A DNA stretch of 60,000 nt from Brevibacillus agri (GTDB lineage Bacteria > Bacillota > Bacilli > Brevibacillales > Brevibacillaceae). The notes beneath the pieces are model-generated. The model ran no database searches, was not told the origin of the DNA, and saw only the letters and a list, made by a program, of their open reading frames with translations. The translations under genes and the position numbers were made by a program. The stretch covers positions 335,001 through 395,000 of the forward strand of contig NZ_CP026363.1 of assembly GCF_004117055.1 (NCBI RefSeq), read 5' to 3'. Shown here piece by piece: positions 9,092-17,101 of this stretch; position 1 is the stretch's first letter; each line of letters begins with the position of its first letter.

Positions 9092-10876
9092 TCACGAGTA
9101 CCACTTTGCTTGTACACTATACATTTGGTAATATTCACTCTTTAAAAACATTAAATCATCATGGGTTCCGCACTCAGCAACCTTTCCATTTTTAAGGACA
9201 ATTATCTTATCTGCCATTCTCGCAGCAGCCATTCTATGCGAAATGAATATTACAGTTTTTCCATTAGTCATAGAATTAAATTGTTCATAAACTTCGAGTT
9301 CTTTTAATGGATCCAAAGAGGATGTGGGCTCATCAAGAATAAGTATTTTAGAATCTCTGAATAATGATCGAGCAATAGCAATTTTCTGCCATTGGCCACC
9401 AGATAATTCTTCACCTTCACCTAATATCTTTCCAAGTAAAGTATCATAGTCTTTTGGCATTTTTTTCACAAAATCATCAACCCCAGTCTGAATACCAATA
9501 CGCTTAACTAGTTCAAAATCATGAGTATTATGGATATCCCCAAAGGAAATATTATCCATAACCGTAAATGCATATTTCATGAAGTCTTGGAAAATTGCTG
9601 TCATATTCTTATGCAAATCACAGTTGTCAATATTAACTATATCAATATCATCGTAAAAAACACTTCCTTTTTCTACCTGATACAGTCCCATTAGACATTT
9701 TACTAATGTACTCTTTCCTGAACCGTTATCCCCCACAATTGCTACTTTTTCGCCTGGCCTGATATGAATTGTTATCCCATTTAATACAAGTTGATTACTT
9801 TTAGGATACTTAAATGATAAGTTTTTAATGAAAATACCTTTTTGTAAATAAGACGGAAACAAATTCCTCGTTTCTTTCGTAAACTTTTGCTCGTCATTGT
9901 ACTCTAGATATTCAAATAAATCGATCAAATATAAGTTGATTTCATATATTTTCGCTAGATTAGTTGATATCCCATTGATGCTTGCTTGTGCACTATGAAT
10001 CCCTTGAGCTGTAGATATAAATTCTCCAATAGTCATTTTCCCAACCTTTAACAATGAAACCACTATATATGCGCAGATCCCGAATAGAAGGGCTGTTATT
10101 GAATCTAACAATATTCTTGCTATATCTTGTTTCTTATTTAATTTCAACATGTTTCTACTATTTAATAGGAATCGTTTCTTCCATCTTTCTTTGAAAAATT
10201 CCCCTAGGTTAAAAATTCTTATTTCCTTGGCACTTTGTCTATTTGTGAGAAGGGCACTAGTATAATTAGCTTCTCTCGCTGCAGGAGTTTGAAAACGAAT
10301 TAACTGAAACCTCTCACGACCAAACTTTGTTTGGATTATTAAAGTTGGAAAGGCGGATAAGATACTTAATATCCCTAAACTCCAATGAATCATCCACAAA
10401 AAGCTAAATAGTGAAATCATTGTTATTGAAGATTTTATAATTCCTAACATCGTTTTTATAGGTGATAACAATTTATTTCCGTAACCACCTTTAGTTATTC
10501 TATCTAAATGATGGTAGAACTCTGCATCTTCAAAGTATGCTAGAGGTAGACTGATTGACTTTTGTATTACAAGAAGGCCAACGTAATAATCTAATTTAGC
10601 CTCCATATTTGCTGAATTTATTGAATCTATGCTTCCTATCATTGAAGTAACTACTAATAAAATGAACTGAATTATCAACAAAACTAAAATTGAGTCAAAA
10701 TCATAATTCGGATTTGAAAGAATGCTTGTTAATTCATTTACAATACTTTGCAAGAGAATAATGGAGGTTAATGGTAACAGACCGTCAATAATGTTAATAC
10801 CGCAGGCAAGTAATACTCTTATTCCACATACTTTCCATACAAGTCTAACGGTTTTTCGAAAATATTTATGCCTCAT
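9092..10876 (-). CDS. ABC exporter (fused permease and ATPase) of the six-cysteine peptide locus
   Basis: A 594-residue half-transporter with about six N-terminal helices (roughly residues 15-300) and a C-terminal ATPase domain. Walker A is VGDNGSGKST (about residue 385), the signature is LSGGQWQKIAIARSLF, Walker B is ILILDEPTSSLD, and the switch histidine is in FISHRM. There is no N-terminal C39 peptidase domain, so it cannot itself cleave a double-glycine leader. The ATG at 10876 follows AAGGAGAG. It is the last gene of the locus, directly after two cysteine-rich peptide genes and a hairpin. The likely role is export of the peptide; substrate assignment is inference from context. Confidence 0.85.
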   Translation of the reverse strand: MRHKYFRKTVRLVWKVCGIRVLLACGINIIDGLLPLTSIILLQSIVNELTSILSNPNYDFDSILVLLIIQFILLVVTSMIGSIDSINSANMEAKLDYYVGLLVIQKSISLPLAYFEDAEFYHHLDRITKGGYGNKLLSPIKTMLGIIKSSITMISLFSFLWMIHWSLGILSILSAFPTLIIQTKFGRERFQLIRFQTPAAREANYTSALLTNRQSAKEIRIFNLGEFFKERWKKRFLLNSRNMLKLNKKQDIARILLDSITALLFGICAYIVVSLLKVGKMTIGEFISTAQGIHSAQASINGISTNLAKIYEINLYLIDLFEYLEYNDEQKFTKETRNLFPSYLQKGIFIKNLSFKYPKSNQLVLNGITIHIRPGEKVAIVGDNGSGKSTLVKCLMGLYQVEKGSVFYDDIDIVNIDNCDLHKNMTAIFQDFMKYAFTVMDNISFGDIHNTHDFELVKRIGIQTGVDDFVKKMPKDYDTLLGKILGEGEELSGGQWQKIAIARSLFRDSKILILDEPTSSLDPLKELEVYEQFNSMTNGKTVIFISHRMAAARMADKIIVLKNGKVAECGTHDDLMFLKSEYYQMYSVQAKWYS

Positions 10877-10902
10877 ACGACTCTCCTTATTAAAACAATC
10901 TT

Positions 10903-10933
10903 AAAAAAAGATCAGGGGTCCCTGATCTTTTTT
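10903..10933. terminator. Bidirectional hairpin between peptide genes and exporter
   Basis: A perfect 14-bp inverted repeat (AAAAAAGATCAGGG / CCCTGATCTTTTTT) with a 2-base loop and T-tracts on both strands. It sits after the second peptide gene and before the exporter, which would keep peptide mRNA high and exporter mRNA low. Confidence 0.75.
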
Positions 10934-10959
10934 AATGAAACTATTTTTCAACTGTGTTT

Positions 10960-11130
10960 CTAGCAATAATACCCTTCTGTGTCGCACCAAGACCCTTGCA
11001 ATTTCCCCATGCCATAGCAATAAACAACACGGTAGATGCCACCAGAACCACATGTAGAGCCACATGTCGTGTAATCACAATCTGCTCCCATTGGTTCTAC
11101 AAATCCAGCTCTCTCCAAGAATTCGTCCAT
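10960..11130 (-). CDS. Six-cysteine secreted peptide precursor, copy 2
   Basis: A 56-residue peptide: MDEFLERAGFVEPMGAD, then six cysteines in the pattern C-x4-C-x3-C-x10-C-x10-C-x6-C, ending GYYC. The start is ATG at 11130 with TGGAGG upstream. The protein is identical to copy 1 apart from the initiator codon, although the DNA differs at 11 synonymous positions. The short acidic N-terminus could be a leader, or the peptide could be leaderless; no GG or signal-peptide cleavage site is clear. The C-terminal half (IYRVVYC, then SWCDTEG) faintly recalls the defensin-like laterosporulins of Brevibacillus. Neighbouring thiol-redox genes suggest disulfides rather than lanthionines, since no LanB/C/M enzyme is present. 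Confidence 0.8.
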   Translation of the reverse strand: MDEFLERAGFVEPMGADCDYTTCGSTCGSGGIYRVVYCYGMGKLQGSWCDTEGYYC

Positions 11131-11171
11131 TTTGTTAACCTCCATTCATTTTTTCAGTCAATTACAGCTAC

Positions 11172-11342
11172 CTAGCAATAATACCCTTCTGTGTCGCACC
11201 ATGATCCTTGTAACTTTCCCATACCATAGCAATATACAACACGGTAAATGCCACCAGAACCACATGTAGAACCACATGTTGTGTAATCACAATCTGCTCC
11301 CATTGGCTCTACAAATCCAGCTCTCTCCAAGAATTCGTCCAC
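11172..11342 (-). CDS. Six-cysteine secreted peptide precursor, copy 1
   Basis: The first of the two tandem peptide genes, 56 residues, same protein as copy 2. I chose GTG at 11342 because AAAGGAGGTG lies just upstream and because it aligns with the ATG of copy 2. A longer in-frame reading to 11393 would overlap the upstream thioredoxin-like gene. The six cysteines lie at residues 18, 23, 27, 38, 49 and 56. Strong ribosome-binding sites on both copies suggest high expression. It is followed at once by copy 2 and then by the hairpin at 10903-10933. Confidence 0.8.
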   Translation of the reverse strand: MDEFLERAGFVEPMGADCDYTTCGSTCGSGGIYRVVYCYGMGKLQGSWCDTEGYYC

Positions 11343-11370
11343 CTTATTCACCTCCTTTCGTTGAACTTTT

Positions 11371-11916
11371 TTAAGCTGTTTTTTGATTTGCAATTAGTAG
11401 ATCAAAATGTTCTTTAAAATTGGTTACACCTTTAGAAATTATTGTCCCATCCGATGTTAAAAGGTAAGAGTACGGAAAAGTCGAGATACCTATTGTATGT
11501 AGTTGCTCCATAGTAATTAAACTAATTTTAGAACTATCAAGTCCAAACTTGTCGCTGATTTCCCAAGCTTGCCCACTATTAGAAATCATAATATTTATAA
11601 CTTTCAGTCTCGGATAACTAGAAACAATTGTATTTTGAATGGGATAGACCGACCTACAAGGTGAACAACTGTATGATGTAACAATTAGTAAAGTACCGTC
11701 CCCTTCTGGATTACTCACCGAAAACTCTTTATCTTCAATGGATCTTAATATTTCAACGGGAAACTTTGTTCCATATGCTAGTCCTAGTTCACTTCCAGAA
11801 AGGGACCTCTTCTTCTGTGTATTACCTATCATTTTAAAAAATCTGATAAGTATTAGAATTAGTAAGATCACTATGATCCATAATGTAGTTAGTGAAATTT
11901 GGAGTAATTGTTCCAT
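11371..11916 (-). CDS. Membrane-anchored thioredoxin-like (TlpA/redoxin) protein
   Basis: A 181-residue protein with one N-terminal helix (LWIIVILLILILIRFF, about residues 12-27) and an extracytoplasmic thioredoxin fold. The active-site motif is SYSCSPCRSVYP, cysteines 84 and 87, and a cis-proline-type segment (GISTFPYSYLL) follows. I chose ATG at 11916 because a purine-rich GGGGGAAGAAG site precedes it and it overlaps the mauE-like stop by one base. Paired with the MauE-like protein it should supply or exchange disulfides, most simply for the neighbouring six-cysteine peptides. In other systems such pairs serve methylamine dehydrogenase or sublancin-type peptides. Confidence 0.78.
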   Translation of the reverse strand: MEQLLQISLTTLWIIVILLILILIRFFKMIGNTQKKRSLSGSELGLAYGTKFPVEILRSIEDKEFSVSNPEGDGTLLIVTSYSCSPCRSVYPIQNTIVSSYPRLKVINIMISNSGQAWEISDKFGLDSSKISLITMEQLHTIGISTFPYSYLLTSDGTIISKGVTNFKEHFDLLIANQKTA

Positions 11917-12452
11917 CAAATCTTCTTCCCCCTCTCGAATCTCAAAAATGTTTCTGTGAACACTTTTAGCAATATATAACATCCAAATATACCAAGTGAC
12001 AAAAACATTAGATTTATATTTTCCGATAAACTGAGCAGATTAATACCTAGTTGCCCTTCGTAAAGCAACACTGTCATATTCAATAAACTTAGAAAGAAAA
12101 TTCTAAGTGTTAATCTGTAATCTAAGCGGTCCTGGGTTAAGCTGCCAAAACAATTACAACTTACCTTTTGTCCGATCCTGATCATTCTTATAGCTACCAA
12201 GGCGAAAGAACAGAGCAAGAATTGTAGTACAATTCCACCAATCATTCTTGTTGATTCAAATAAGATTAAGAAAGCACCTAAAAATTCGAGAAGTATTACA
12301 ACCACTGAGACAAACCTTGTTAAATAAGCACTAATACCAATCTTCAAAACGGTCTGGCTAAACGATTCAAACGAAATGACTTTGACTGCTGCTGATATAA
12401 CAAAGATTACGCTCACAAAGAATTGAATGATATAATAGAGCACCTTAATCAC
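11916..12452 (-). CDS. MauE/DoxX-like membrane protein
   Basis: A 178-residue polytopic protein with four or five helices, GTG start at 12452 with AGGTG upstream. The hallmark is VSCNCFGSL (cysteines near residues 98 and 100), the Cys-x-Cys-Phe-Gly motif of MauE-family proteins, which are related to the VKOR/DoxX fold and thought to pass electrons between quinones and thioredoxin-like partners. It is first in a tight run with the thioredoxin-like gene and the two peptide genes. The family call is from motif memory. Confidence 0.75.
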   Translation of the reverse strand: MIKVLYYIIQFFVSVIFVISAAVKVISFESFSQTVLKIGISAYLTRFVSVVVILLEFLGAFLILFESTRMIGGIVLQFLLCSFALVAIRMIRIGQKVSCNCFGSLTQDRLDYRLTLRIFFLSLLNMTVLLYEGQLGINLLSLSENINLMFLSLGIFGCYILLKVFTETFLRFERGKKI

Positions 12453-12478
12453 CTCACACCTAGTTTTAGAGATAAATA

Positions 12479-12772
12479 GGGCTTGCTGAACGAATGAGAA
12501 ATATACAAGAAATCATGAATAATATGCAGATTTGGTTCCAAAACAGCAAAGTCAGAGTCTGAATGGCATATCAGTAGTATAAAATACTGTTTTTCCGATC
12601 CATTTTGAACGTTTCGTGTGCCTCTTGATTGAACGAAATTCTTACTGGTGCAAGGTTTTTCAAAGAATTCCTGCAAAAACCTTGCACTTGGTCAAATTAT
12701 AAATCCAGATTTTCCGCAGTTTTCTTTGATTATTTCACGATTCCTCGCGTTTATGCATTGTTCAGCAAGCCC
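12479..12772. mobile_element. MITE-like element with terminal inverted repeats
   Basis: A 294-bp non-coding element with ends GGGCTTGCTGAAC (12479) and GTTCAGCAAGCCC (ending 12772), flanked on both sides by TAAATA (12473-12478 and 12773-12778). Internally there is a perfect 13-bp hairpin (TGCAAGGTTTTT and its complement, about 12652-12692). It carries no transposase and probably moved by one supplied in trans. It separates the M1 peptidase gene from the peptide locus and may supply promoter or terminator activity there. Confidence 0.8.
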
Positions 12773-12789
12773 TAAATAATATGTTAAAC

Positions 12790-14226
12790 TTATTCCTTAT
12801 CATCTAATACCAACCAACCACTGAATAAACTATTATCAGTAATATTCAGGTAATATTTAAGAAATCTTATGAATTCTTTTGTGTCTACCTCCTTATATTG
12901 GTAAGTATTAAAATAAGTTTTCAGAAAATCCTCGACCGTGGTTTTTCCGCCATTTTGTTCAAATACCTTCCACAGCATCGCCGTTGACTTACCGTAAATA
13001 TAGGAACTTTGATTTTTTGAGTATTTGTCTAGTGGAAGATTTACTGGAAGAGGGAGATGAACATATTGCTCTTCTTCAAACGCGATGTCTTCATCAAAAT
13101 AATCAGAATAAAACATACCGGCGGCAAGCTCGGTTATTCCTTCATCTAACCAAGCATCAGTGAATGGATCATTGCTAATTATTCCATAAAACCATTGGTG
13201 AGCAATTTCGTGAACAACCATTCGTCTCAATGCATCGGTACCAATTGACGAACTTCCATTAATAGAATTGGCCGTTACAATCCCTGGATACTCCATACCT
13301 GATTCGTCTAATACAATATCCAATTGCTTATAAGGGTAAGGACCAATTGTCTTCTGAAAGTATTCTAATGATGCATAAGCAATTTCAATTATATCGTTTA
13401 GATTTTTATTTTTATCAACACTAAAAACTCTAATGTTAATATTGCCAAGTTTCTTTTCAACAACCTGATGATCACCTAATATAGCAATGAAAAACTCTTT
13501 AGCATTATTTGCTTCAATATGTCCTTGTGATTTAGATGGGTACAAATCTTCTTCACTTGTAGTTACTATAGTAAAATTCTTTGGAATATCGTATTTGATT
13601 TTAAAATTACTGAAAGCAGTGTGATAAGTTTCCCCTTTTAATCTAAAGTCCCTTTTATTCCATCCATCTCTATATGTAGCAATCATTGGATACCACTGAG
13701 CCAAATAGTAATTACCATTACTTTTAGTAAATCTTAATCCCCCCTCTGGAAGGGTGAATTGATACGACACCTCAGCTACCACCACTCGGTTAGGTACTAA
13801 TTCTTTATTCAAAGGGACAGTTAACTTATCCTTATCAAGAGTGAATCTTGCCTCATTCCCATCTATACTTATCCTGTCAATACTGATCTTTGAAGGCTCA
13901 TGTAATTTGGGATTGTTATTTTCAGTGAACATATTTGGAATAAAGTAAAGAACTAACTCATTCCAGGGATCTGCGGAAGTATTTTTAATCGATATTGATG
14001 AATGGACATTAAACATTCCATCTGGATCCATTTTTAGCGTAATATCATACTGTGATTCATTTCCAGGTGGGATAGACTTTGGAAGAAAATCGCTATACCT
14101 TTTATTCAGCGGTTCGGTGTATGCATATCTCCAGTTTGAATATTTATACAAAAAATACTCAGAACTGATTAAAGCAACAGCTAAACATATAACTACAATT
14201 CGCCCTCTGGTAATCTTACCCACCAC
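12790..14226 (-). CDS. Membrane-anchored M1-family metallopeptidase
   Basis: A 478-residue zinc peptidase with an N-terminal membrane anchor (residues about 7-26). The zinc site is VVHEIAHQWFYG (H339, E340, H343) with the third ligand E362 in WLDEGITELA, exactly the HExxH-x18-E spacing of M1 enzymes. GMEYPG at about 310 corresponds to the exopeptidase substrate motif. The catalytic domain therefore faces outside. It lies directly upstream of the peptide locus in the same direction, separated only by the MITE, so a role in trimming the exported peptide is possible but unproven. A general nutritional aminopeptidase is the alternative. Confidence 0.85.
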   Translation of the reverse strand: MVGKITRGRIVVICLAVALISSEYFLYKYSNWRYAYTEPLNKRYSDFLPKSIPPGNESQYDITLKMDPDGMFNVHSSISIKNTSADPWNELVLYFIPNMFTENNNPKLHEPSKISIDRISIDGNEARFTLDKDKLTVPLNKELVPNRVVVAEVSYQFTLPEGGLRFTKSNGNYYLAQWYPMIATYRDGWNKRDFRLKGETYHTAFSNFKIKYDIPKNFTIVTTSEEDLYPSKSQGHIEANNAKEFFIAILGDHQVVEKKLGNINIRVFSVDKNKNLNDIIEIAYASLEYFQKTIGPYPYKQLDIVLDESGMEYPGIVTANSINGSSSIGTDALRRMVVHEIAHQWFYGIISNDPFTDAWLDEGITELAAGMFYSDYFDEDIAFEEEQYVHLPLPVNLPLDKYSKNQSSYIYGKSTAMLWKVFEQNGGKTTVEDFLKTYFNTYQYKEVDTKEFIRFLKYYLNITDNSLFSGWLVLDDKE

Positions 14227-14672
14227 CTTTTTTGCTCTTTGTCATTTAATCATCGTTTACAAGGTACTATATGTTAATTATTTGAATTATATGGTAACTA
14301 TATCACGTATTTCCACTTTTTGTATACACATCAAACAAAAAATGGTTACTAATTACCAGTATTTTAATTCAGTCTTATTACAAATTACCCTGAACAATAG
14401 TTCAGTAGGCACTTTATAAATCAATAAGTCCTGCGCTGTTTTGCCCATTTAAAGTATTGCAATGAAGGTTTGCTCCTTTCTTTGTCTTTGTACAGATTAA
14501 ATAGTTCAAAAAGTAGTATTGTAAATGGCAATCTTCCGACAAAAAAACCTATCTTGTTAGTAATAGTACTAATTTGTCCAGTTCTAAAATTCTCGCGAAA
14601 GTTCTTCGGGCATATCCATCTTAAGCAAGGCCGTTGGGATCGGGACTTGAAATTGGATCGGCTACACTGAAT
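14227..14672. other. AT-rich gap between peptidase gene and IS3 copies
   Basis: 446 bp without a convincing coding frame. The final part (about 14585-14660) is less AT-rich than the rest and could be debris of an older insertion. I see no RNA gene or clear hairpin. Confidence 0.4.
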
Positions 14673-14734
14673 TGGACAATTCTCTTAAGGTCTAGTAGAT
14701 TGAAATCAAATCGACAAGGAACGGAGAGAATGTC

Positions 14735-15019
14735 ATGCAGAAACGTGAGCGTCGGTCATTTACAGACGAGTTCAAGCAGCAGATGGTTCAACTTTACGAG
14801 AATGGGAAACCGCGGGCAGATATTTTGAGAGAATATGATCTGAGTGCATCTGCGTTTGACCGTTGGGTCAAACAGAGTAGAACAACAGGTTCTTTCAAAG
14901 AAAAGGACAACCGGACAGAGGAACAGAATGAACTCCTTGCGCTACGTAAGGAAATTCAACGATTGAAAATGGAGAACGATATTTTAAAGCAAGCAGCGCT
15001 GATCTTCAGACGAAAATAA
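14735..15019 (+). CDS. IS3-family transposase OrfA (IS-A)
   Basis: A 94-residue HTH protein: RRSFTDEFKQQMVQLYENGK, then SASAFDRWVKQSRTTGSF and a C-terminal coiled coil (LALRKEIQRLKMENDILKQ). The ATG at 14735 is preceded by GGAGAG. OrfB begins 3 bp beyond its stop in the -1 frame. Confidence 0.88.
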   Translation: MQKRERRSFTDEFKQQMVQLYENGKPRADILREYDLSASAFDRWVKQSRTTGSFKEKDNRTEEQNELLALRKEIQRLKMENDILKQAALIFRRK

Positions 15020-15021
15020 CA

Positions 15022-15858
15022 GTGATCCGGCAAAATGCACATAAGTACTCTGTGTCTGCCATGTGTACCATCCTCCAGGTGAATCGGAGTACCTACTACT
15101 ACGAAAGTAACCAGCAGTCATCTAGCGATGATGAGGTGGAACAGGCGATCATCCGTATTTTTAAAGAGAATCAGCGCGTTTATGGAGCAAGAAAGATCAA
15201 GGCAACCCTGCAAAAAGAAGGAAGGACTGTTTCCAAACGGCGCATTGGACGTTTGATGAAGAAAAACGGTCTTGTATCGGTGTATACGGTTGCTCAGTAT
15301 AAACCGCATAAGTCATCCTGTAATGATTCACCTATACAGAATGAATTGAATCGGGAGTTTACGAAAAACGAACCGTTGGAGGCCGTTGTGAGTGACTTGA
15401 CTTATGTTCGAGTGACAAACAAATGGCACTATATTTGCTTGCTCGTAGACTTGTTTAACCGGGAGATCATTGGCTATAGCTGTGGAAAATACAAAGATGC
15501 TGCTCTCGTTTACCAGGCTTTTGCAAGCGTAAAGGGAGACTTGCGTCAGATCCAGCTCTTTCATACGGATCGTGGTAGTGAATTTAAAAATCAGACGATT
15601 GATGAAGTCATCCACACGTTCGAAATCAAACGTTCCCTGAGCATGAAAGGCTGTCCCTATGACAATGCAGTTGCTGAAGCTACCTTTAAGCTAATCAAAG
15701 CAGAGTTCGTAAAGAATCGGCAGTTTGAGTCGTTGACACAGTTGAAGCTAGAATTAGAAAAATACGTCAAGTGGTTTAACGAAACAAGAATTCACTCGAC
15801 ATTGGGGTATCTGAGTCCACTCGTTTACAAACAGAAGGCACTTAAGAAATCCGTCTAG
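15022..15858 (+). CDS. IS3-family transposase OrfB (IS-A)
   Basis: A 278-residue DDE integrase with triad positions in VVSDLTYVRV, FHTDRGSEF and AVAEATFKLIK. It opens with GTG at 15022. It is complete and highly similar to the second copy at 16092-16928, though with many substitutions, so the two did not arise by a recent simple duplication. Confidence 0.9.
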   Translation: MIRQNAHKYSVSAMCTILQVNRSTYYYESNQQSSSDDEVEQAIIRIFKENQRVYGARKIKATLQKEGRTVSKRRIGRLMKKNGLVSVYTVAQYKPHKSSCNDSPIQNELNREFTKNEPLEAVVSDLTYVRVTNKWHYICLLVDLFNREIIGYSCGKYKDAALVYQAFASVKGDLRQIQLFHTDRGSEFKNQTIDEVIHTFEIKRSLSMKGCPYDNAVAEATFKLIKAEFVKNRQFESLTQLKLELEKYVKWFNETRIHSTLGYLSPLVYKQKALKKSV

Positions 15859-15876
15859 TTTGGTGTTGACAGTCCA

Positions 15877-16089
15877 AAAACGCGTGCAGATATTTTGAAA
15901 GAATACGATCTGAGTGCATCTGCGTTTGACCGTTGGGTCAAACAAAGCAGAACGACAGGTTCTTTCAAAGAAAAAGACAACCGAACGGAAGAACAGAATG
16001 AATTCCTTGCGCTACGCAAAGAAATTCAGCGATTAAAAATGGAAAACGATATTTTAAAGCAAGCAGCGCTGATCTTCGGACGAAAATAA
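15877..16089 (+). pseudogene. Truncated IS3 OrfA (IS-B)
   Basis: The C-terminal 70 or so residues of OrfA (RADILKEYDLSASAFDRW onwards), in frame but without the N-terminal HTH start. The only in-frame ATG-type start leaves 64 residues, too short for a working DNA-binding subunit. Confidence 0.8.
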
Positions 16090-16091
16090 CA

Positions 16092-16928
16092 GTGATCCGG
16101 CAAAATGCACATAAGTACTCTGTGTCTGCCATGTGTACCATTCTCCAGGTGAATCGGAGTACTTACTATTACGAAAATAGTCAGCATTCATCTAGTGAAG
16201 ATGAGGTGGAACAGGCGATCATTCGTATTTTCGAAGAGAATCAGCGCGTCTATGGAACAAGAAAGATCAAAGCAATTCTGCAAAAAGAAGGAAAGACTGT
16301 TTCCAGACGACGTATTGGACGTTTGATGAAGAAGAACGGCCTTGTATCGGCGTATACGATTGCACAGTATAAGCCGCATAAGTCTCCTTGTAACGATTCG
16401 GCCATTCAGAATGAACTAAACCGCGAGTTTACAAAAGATCAACCACTAGAAGCGGTTGTGAGCGATTTAACGTATGTTCGAGTCGCAAACAAATGGCACT
16501 ATATCTGTCTACTTGTGGACTTATTCAACCGGGAGATTATTGGGTATAGCTGTGGATCCAGTAAAGACGCCGCGCTTGTCTATCGAGCTTTTGCAAGCGT
16601 AAAAGGAGACTTGCGTCAAATTCAGCTTTTCCACACAGATCGTGGCAGTGAGTTCACCAATCGTACGATTGGTGATGTCATCCGTACATTCAACATCAAG
16701 CGCTCTTTAAGCATAAAAGGCTGCCCATATGATAATGCTGTAGCAGAGGCAACTTTCAAACTGATTAAAACGGAGTTTGTTAAGAATCGACGGTTTGAAT
16801 CACTTCCCCAGTTGAAGCAAGAATTAGGAGCATATGTGAAATGGTTTAACGAAACAAGGATTCACTCAACATTGGGCTATTTAAGTCCACTTGTTTACAA
16901 ACAGGAGGCACTTAAGGAATTTGTCTAG
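16092..16928 (+). CDS. IS3-family transposase OrfB (IS-B)
   Basis: 278 residues, uninterrupted, triad visible in VVSDLTYVRV, FHTDRGSEF and AVAEATFKLIK. It is likely stranded because its element lacks the left end and a full orfA. It differs from the IS-A copy at scattered codons throughout. Confidence 0.88.
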   Translation: MIRQNAHKYSVSAMCTILQVNRSTYYYENSQHSSSEDEVEQAIIRIFEENQRVYGTRKIKAILQKEGKTVSRRRIGRLMKKNGLVSAYTIAQYKPHKSPCNDSAIQNELNREFTKDQPLEAVVSDLTYVRVANKWHYICLLVDLFNREIIGYSCGSSKDAALVYRAFASVKGDLRQIQLFHTDRGSEFTNRTIGDVIRTFNIKRSLSIKGCPYDNAVAEATFKLIKTEFVKNRRFESLPQLKQELGAYVKWFNETRIHSTLGYLSPLVYKQEALKEFV

Positions 16929-16946
16929 TTTGGTGTTGACAGTCCA

Positions 16947-17101
16947 TTCTGCCAATCGGCGTGTTTGGAATCACGTATCCATCGATACAGCATCTTCAGG
17001 TCGATCCCATGCCGTCTGGCTACTTGGCTAGCATTTCCGACTTCGTGGGCTTCCTGGATCAGTTGTTGTTTGAACTCGATGGAATAGCGTCTCCGTTGCA
17101 T
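16947..17101 (-). pseudogene. N-terminal fragment of another transposase OrfA
   Basis: On the minus strand an ATG at 17101, preceded by AGAGGGGG, opens MQRRRYSIEFKQQLIQEA, then ASQVARRHGIDLKMLYRWI, a transposase-type helix-turn-helix. The frame is cut at 16947 by the right end of IS-B. It is a different transposase family member from IS-A/IS-B, so at least one older element was present here. Confidence 0.72.

Larger units (their letters stand above)
14673..15876 (+). mobile_element. IS3-family element, full copy (IS-A)
   Basis: About 1.2 kb with right end GTTGACAGTCCA (ending 15876) and a left end beginning TGGACA near 14673; the terminal repeats match only partly. It carries intact orfA and orfB. 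It abuts a second, truncated relative without any spacer. Confidence 0.75.
15877..16946 (+). mobile_element. IS3-family element, 5'-truncated relative (IS-B)
   Basis: It starts exactly where IS-A ends, at a point that corresponds to about 14805 of IS-A, so it lacks the left end and the first part of orfA. The right end AGTCCA is intact at 16946. Probably a deletion or a one-ended tandem insertion removed the left end. Confidence 0.8.

Noticed and set aside
9092..11342. Lantibiotic or sactipeptide interpretation of the peptide locus
   Set aside because: No dehydratase, cyclase or radical-SAM gene; MauE and thioredoxin-like genes point to disulfides.
11343..11393. Longer N-terminus for peptide copy 1
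   Set aside because: It would include the ribosome-binding site and destroy the match with copy 2.
12449..12676. 75-codon minus-strand frame across the MITE
   Set aside because: Lies within a non-coding inverted-repeat element and overlaps the mauE-like start.
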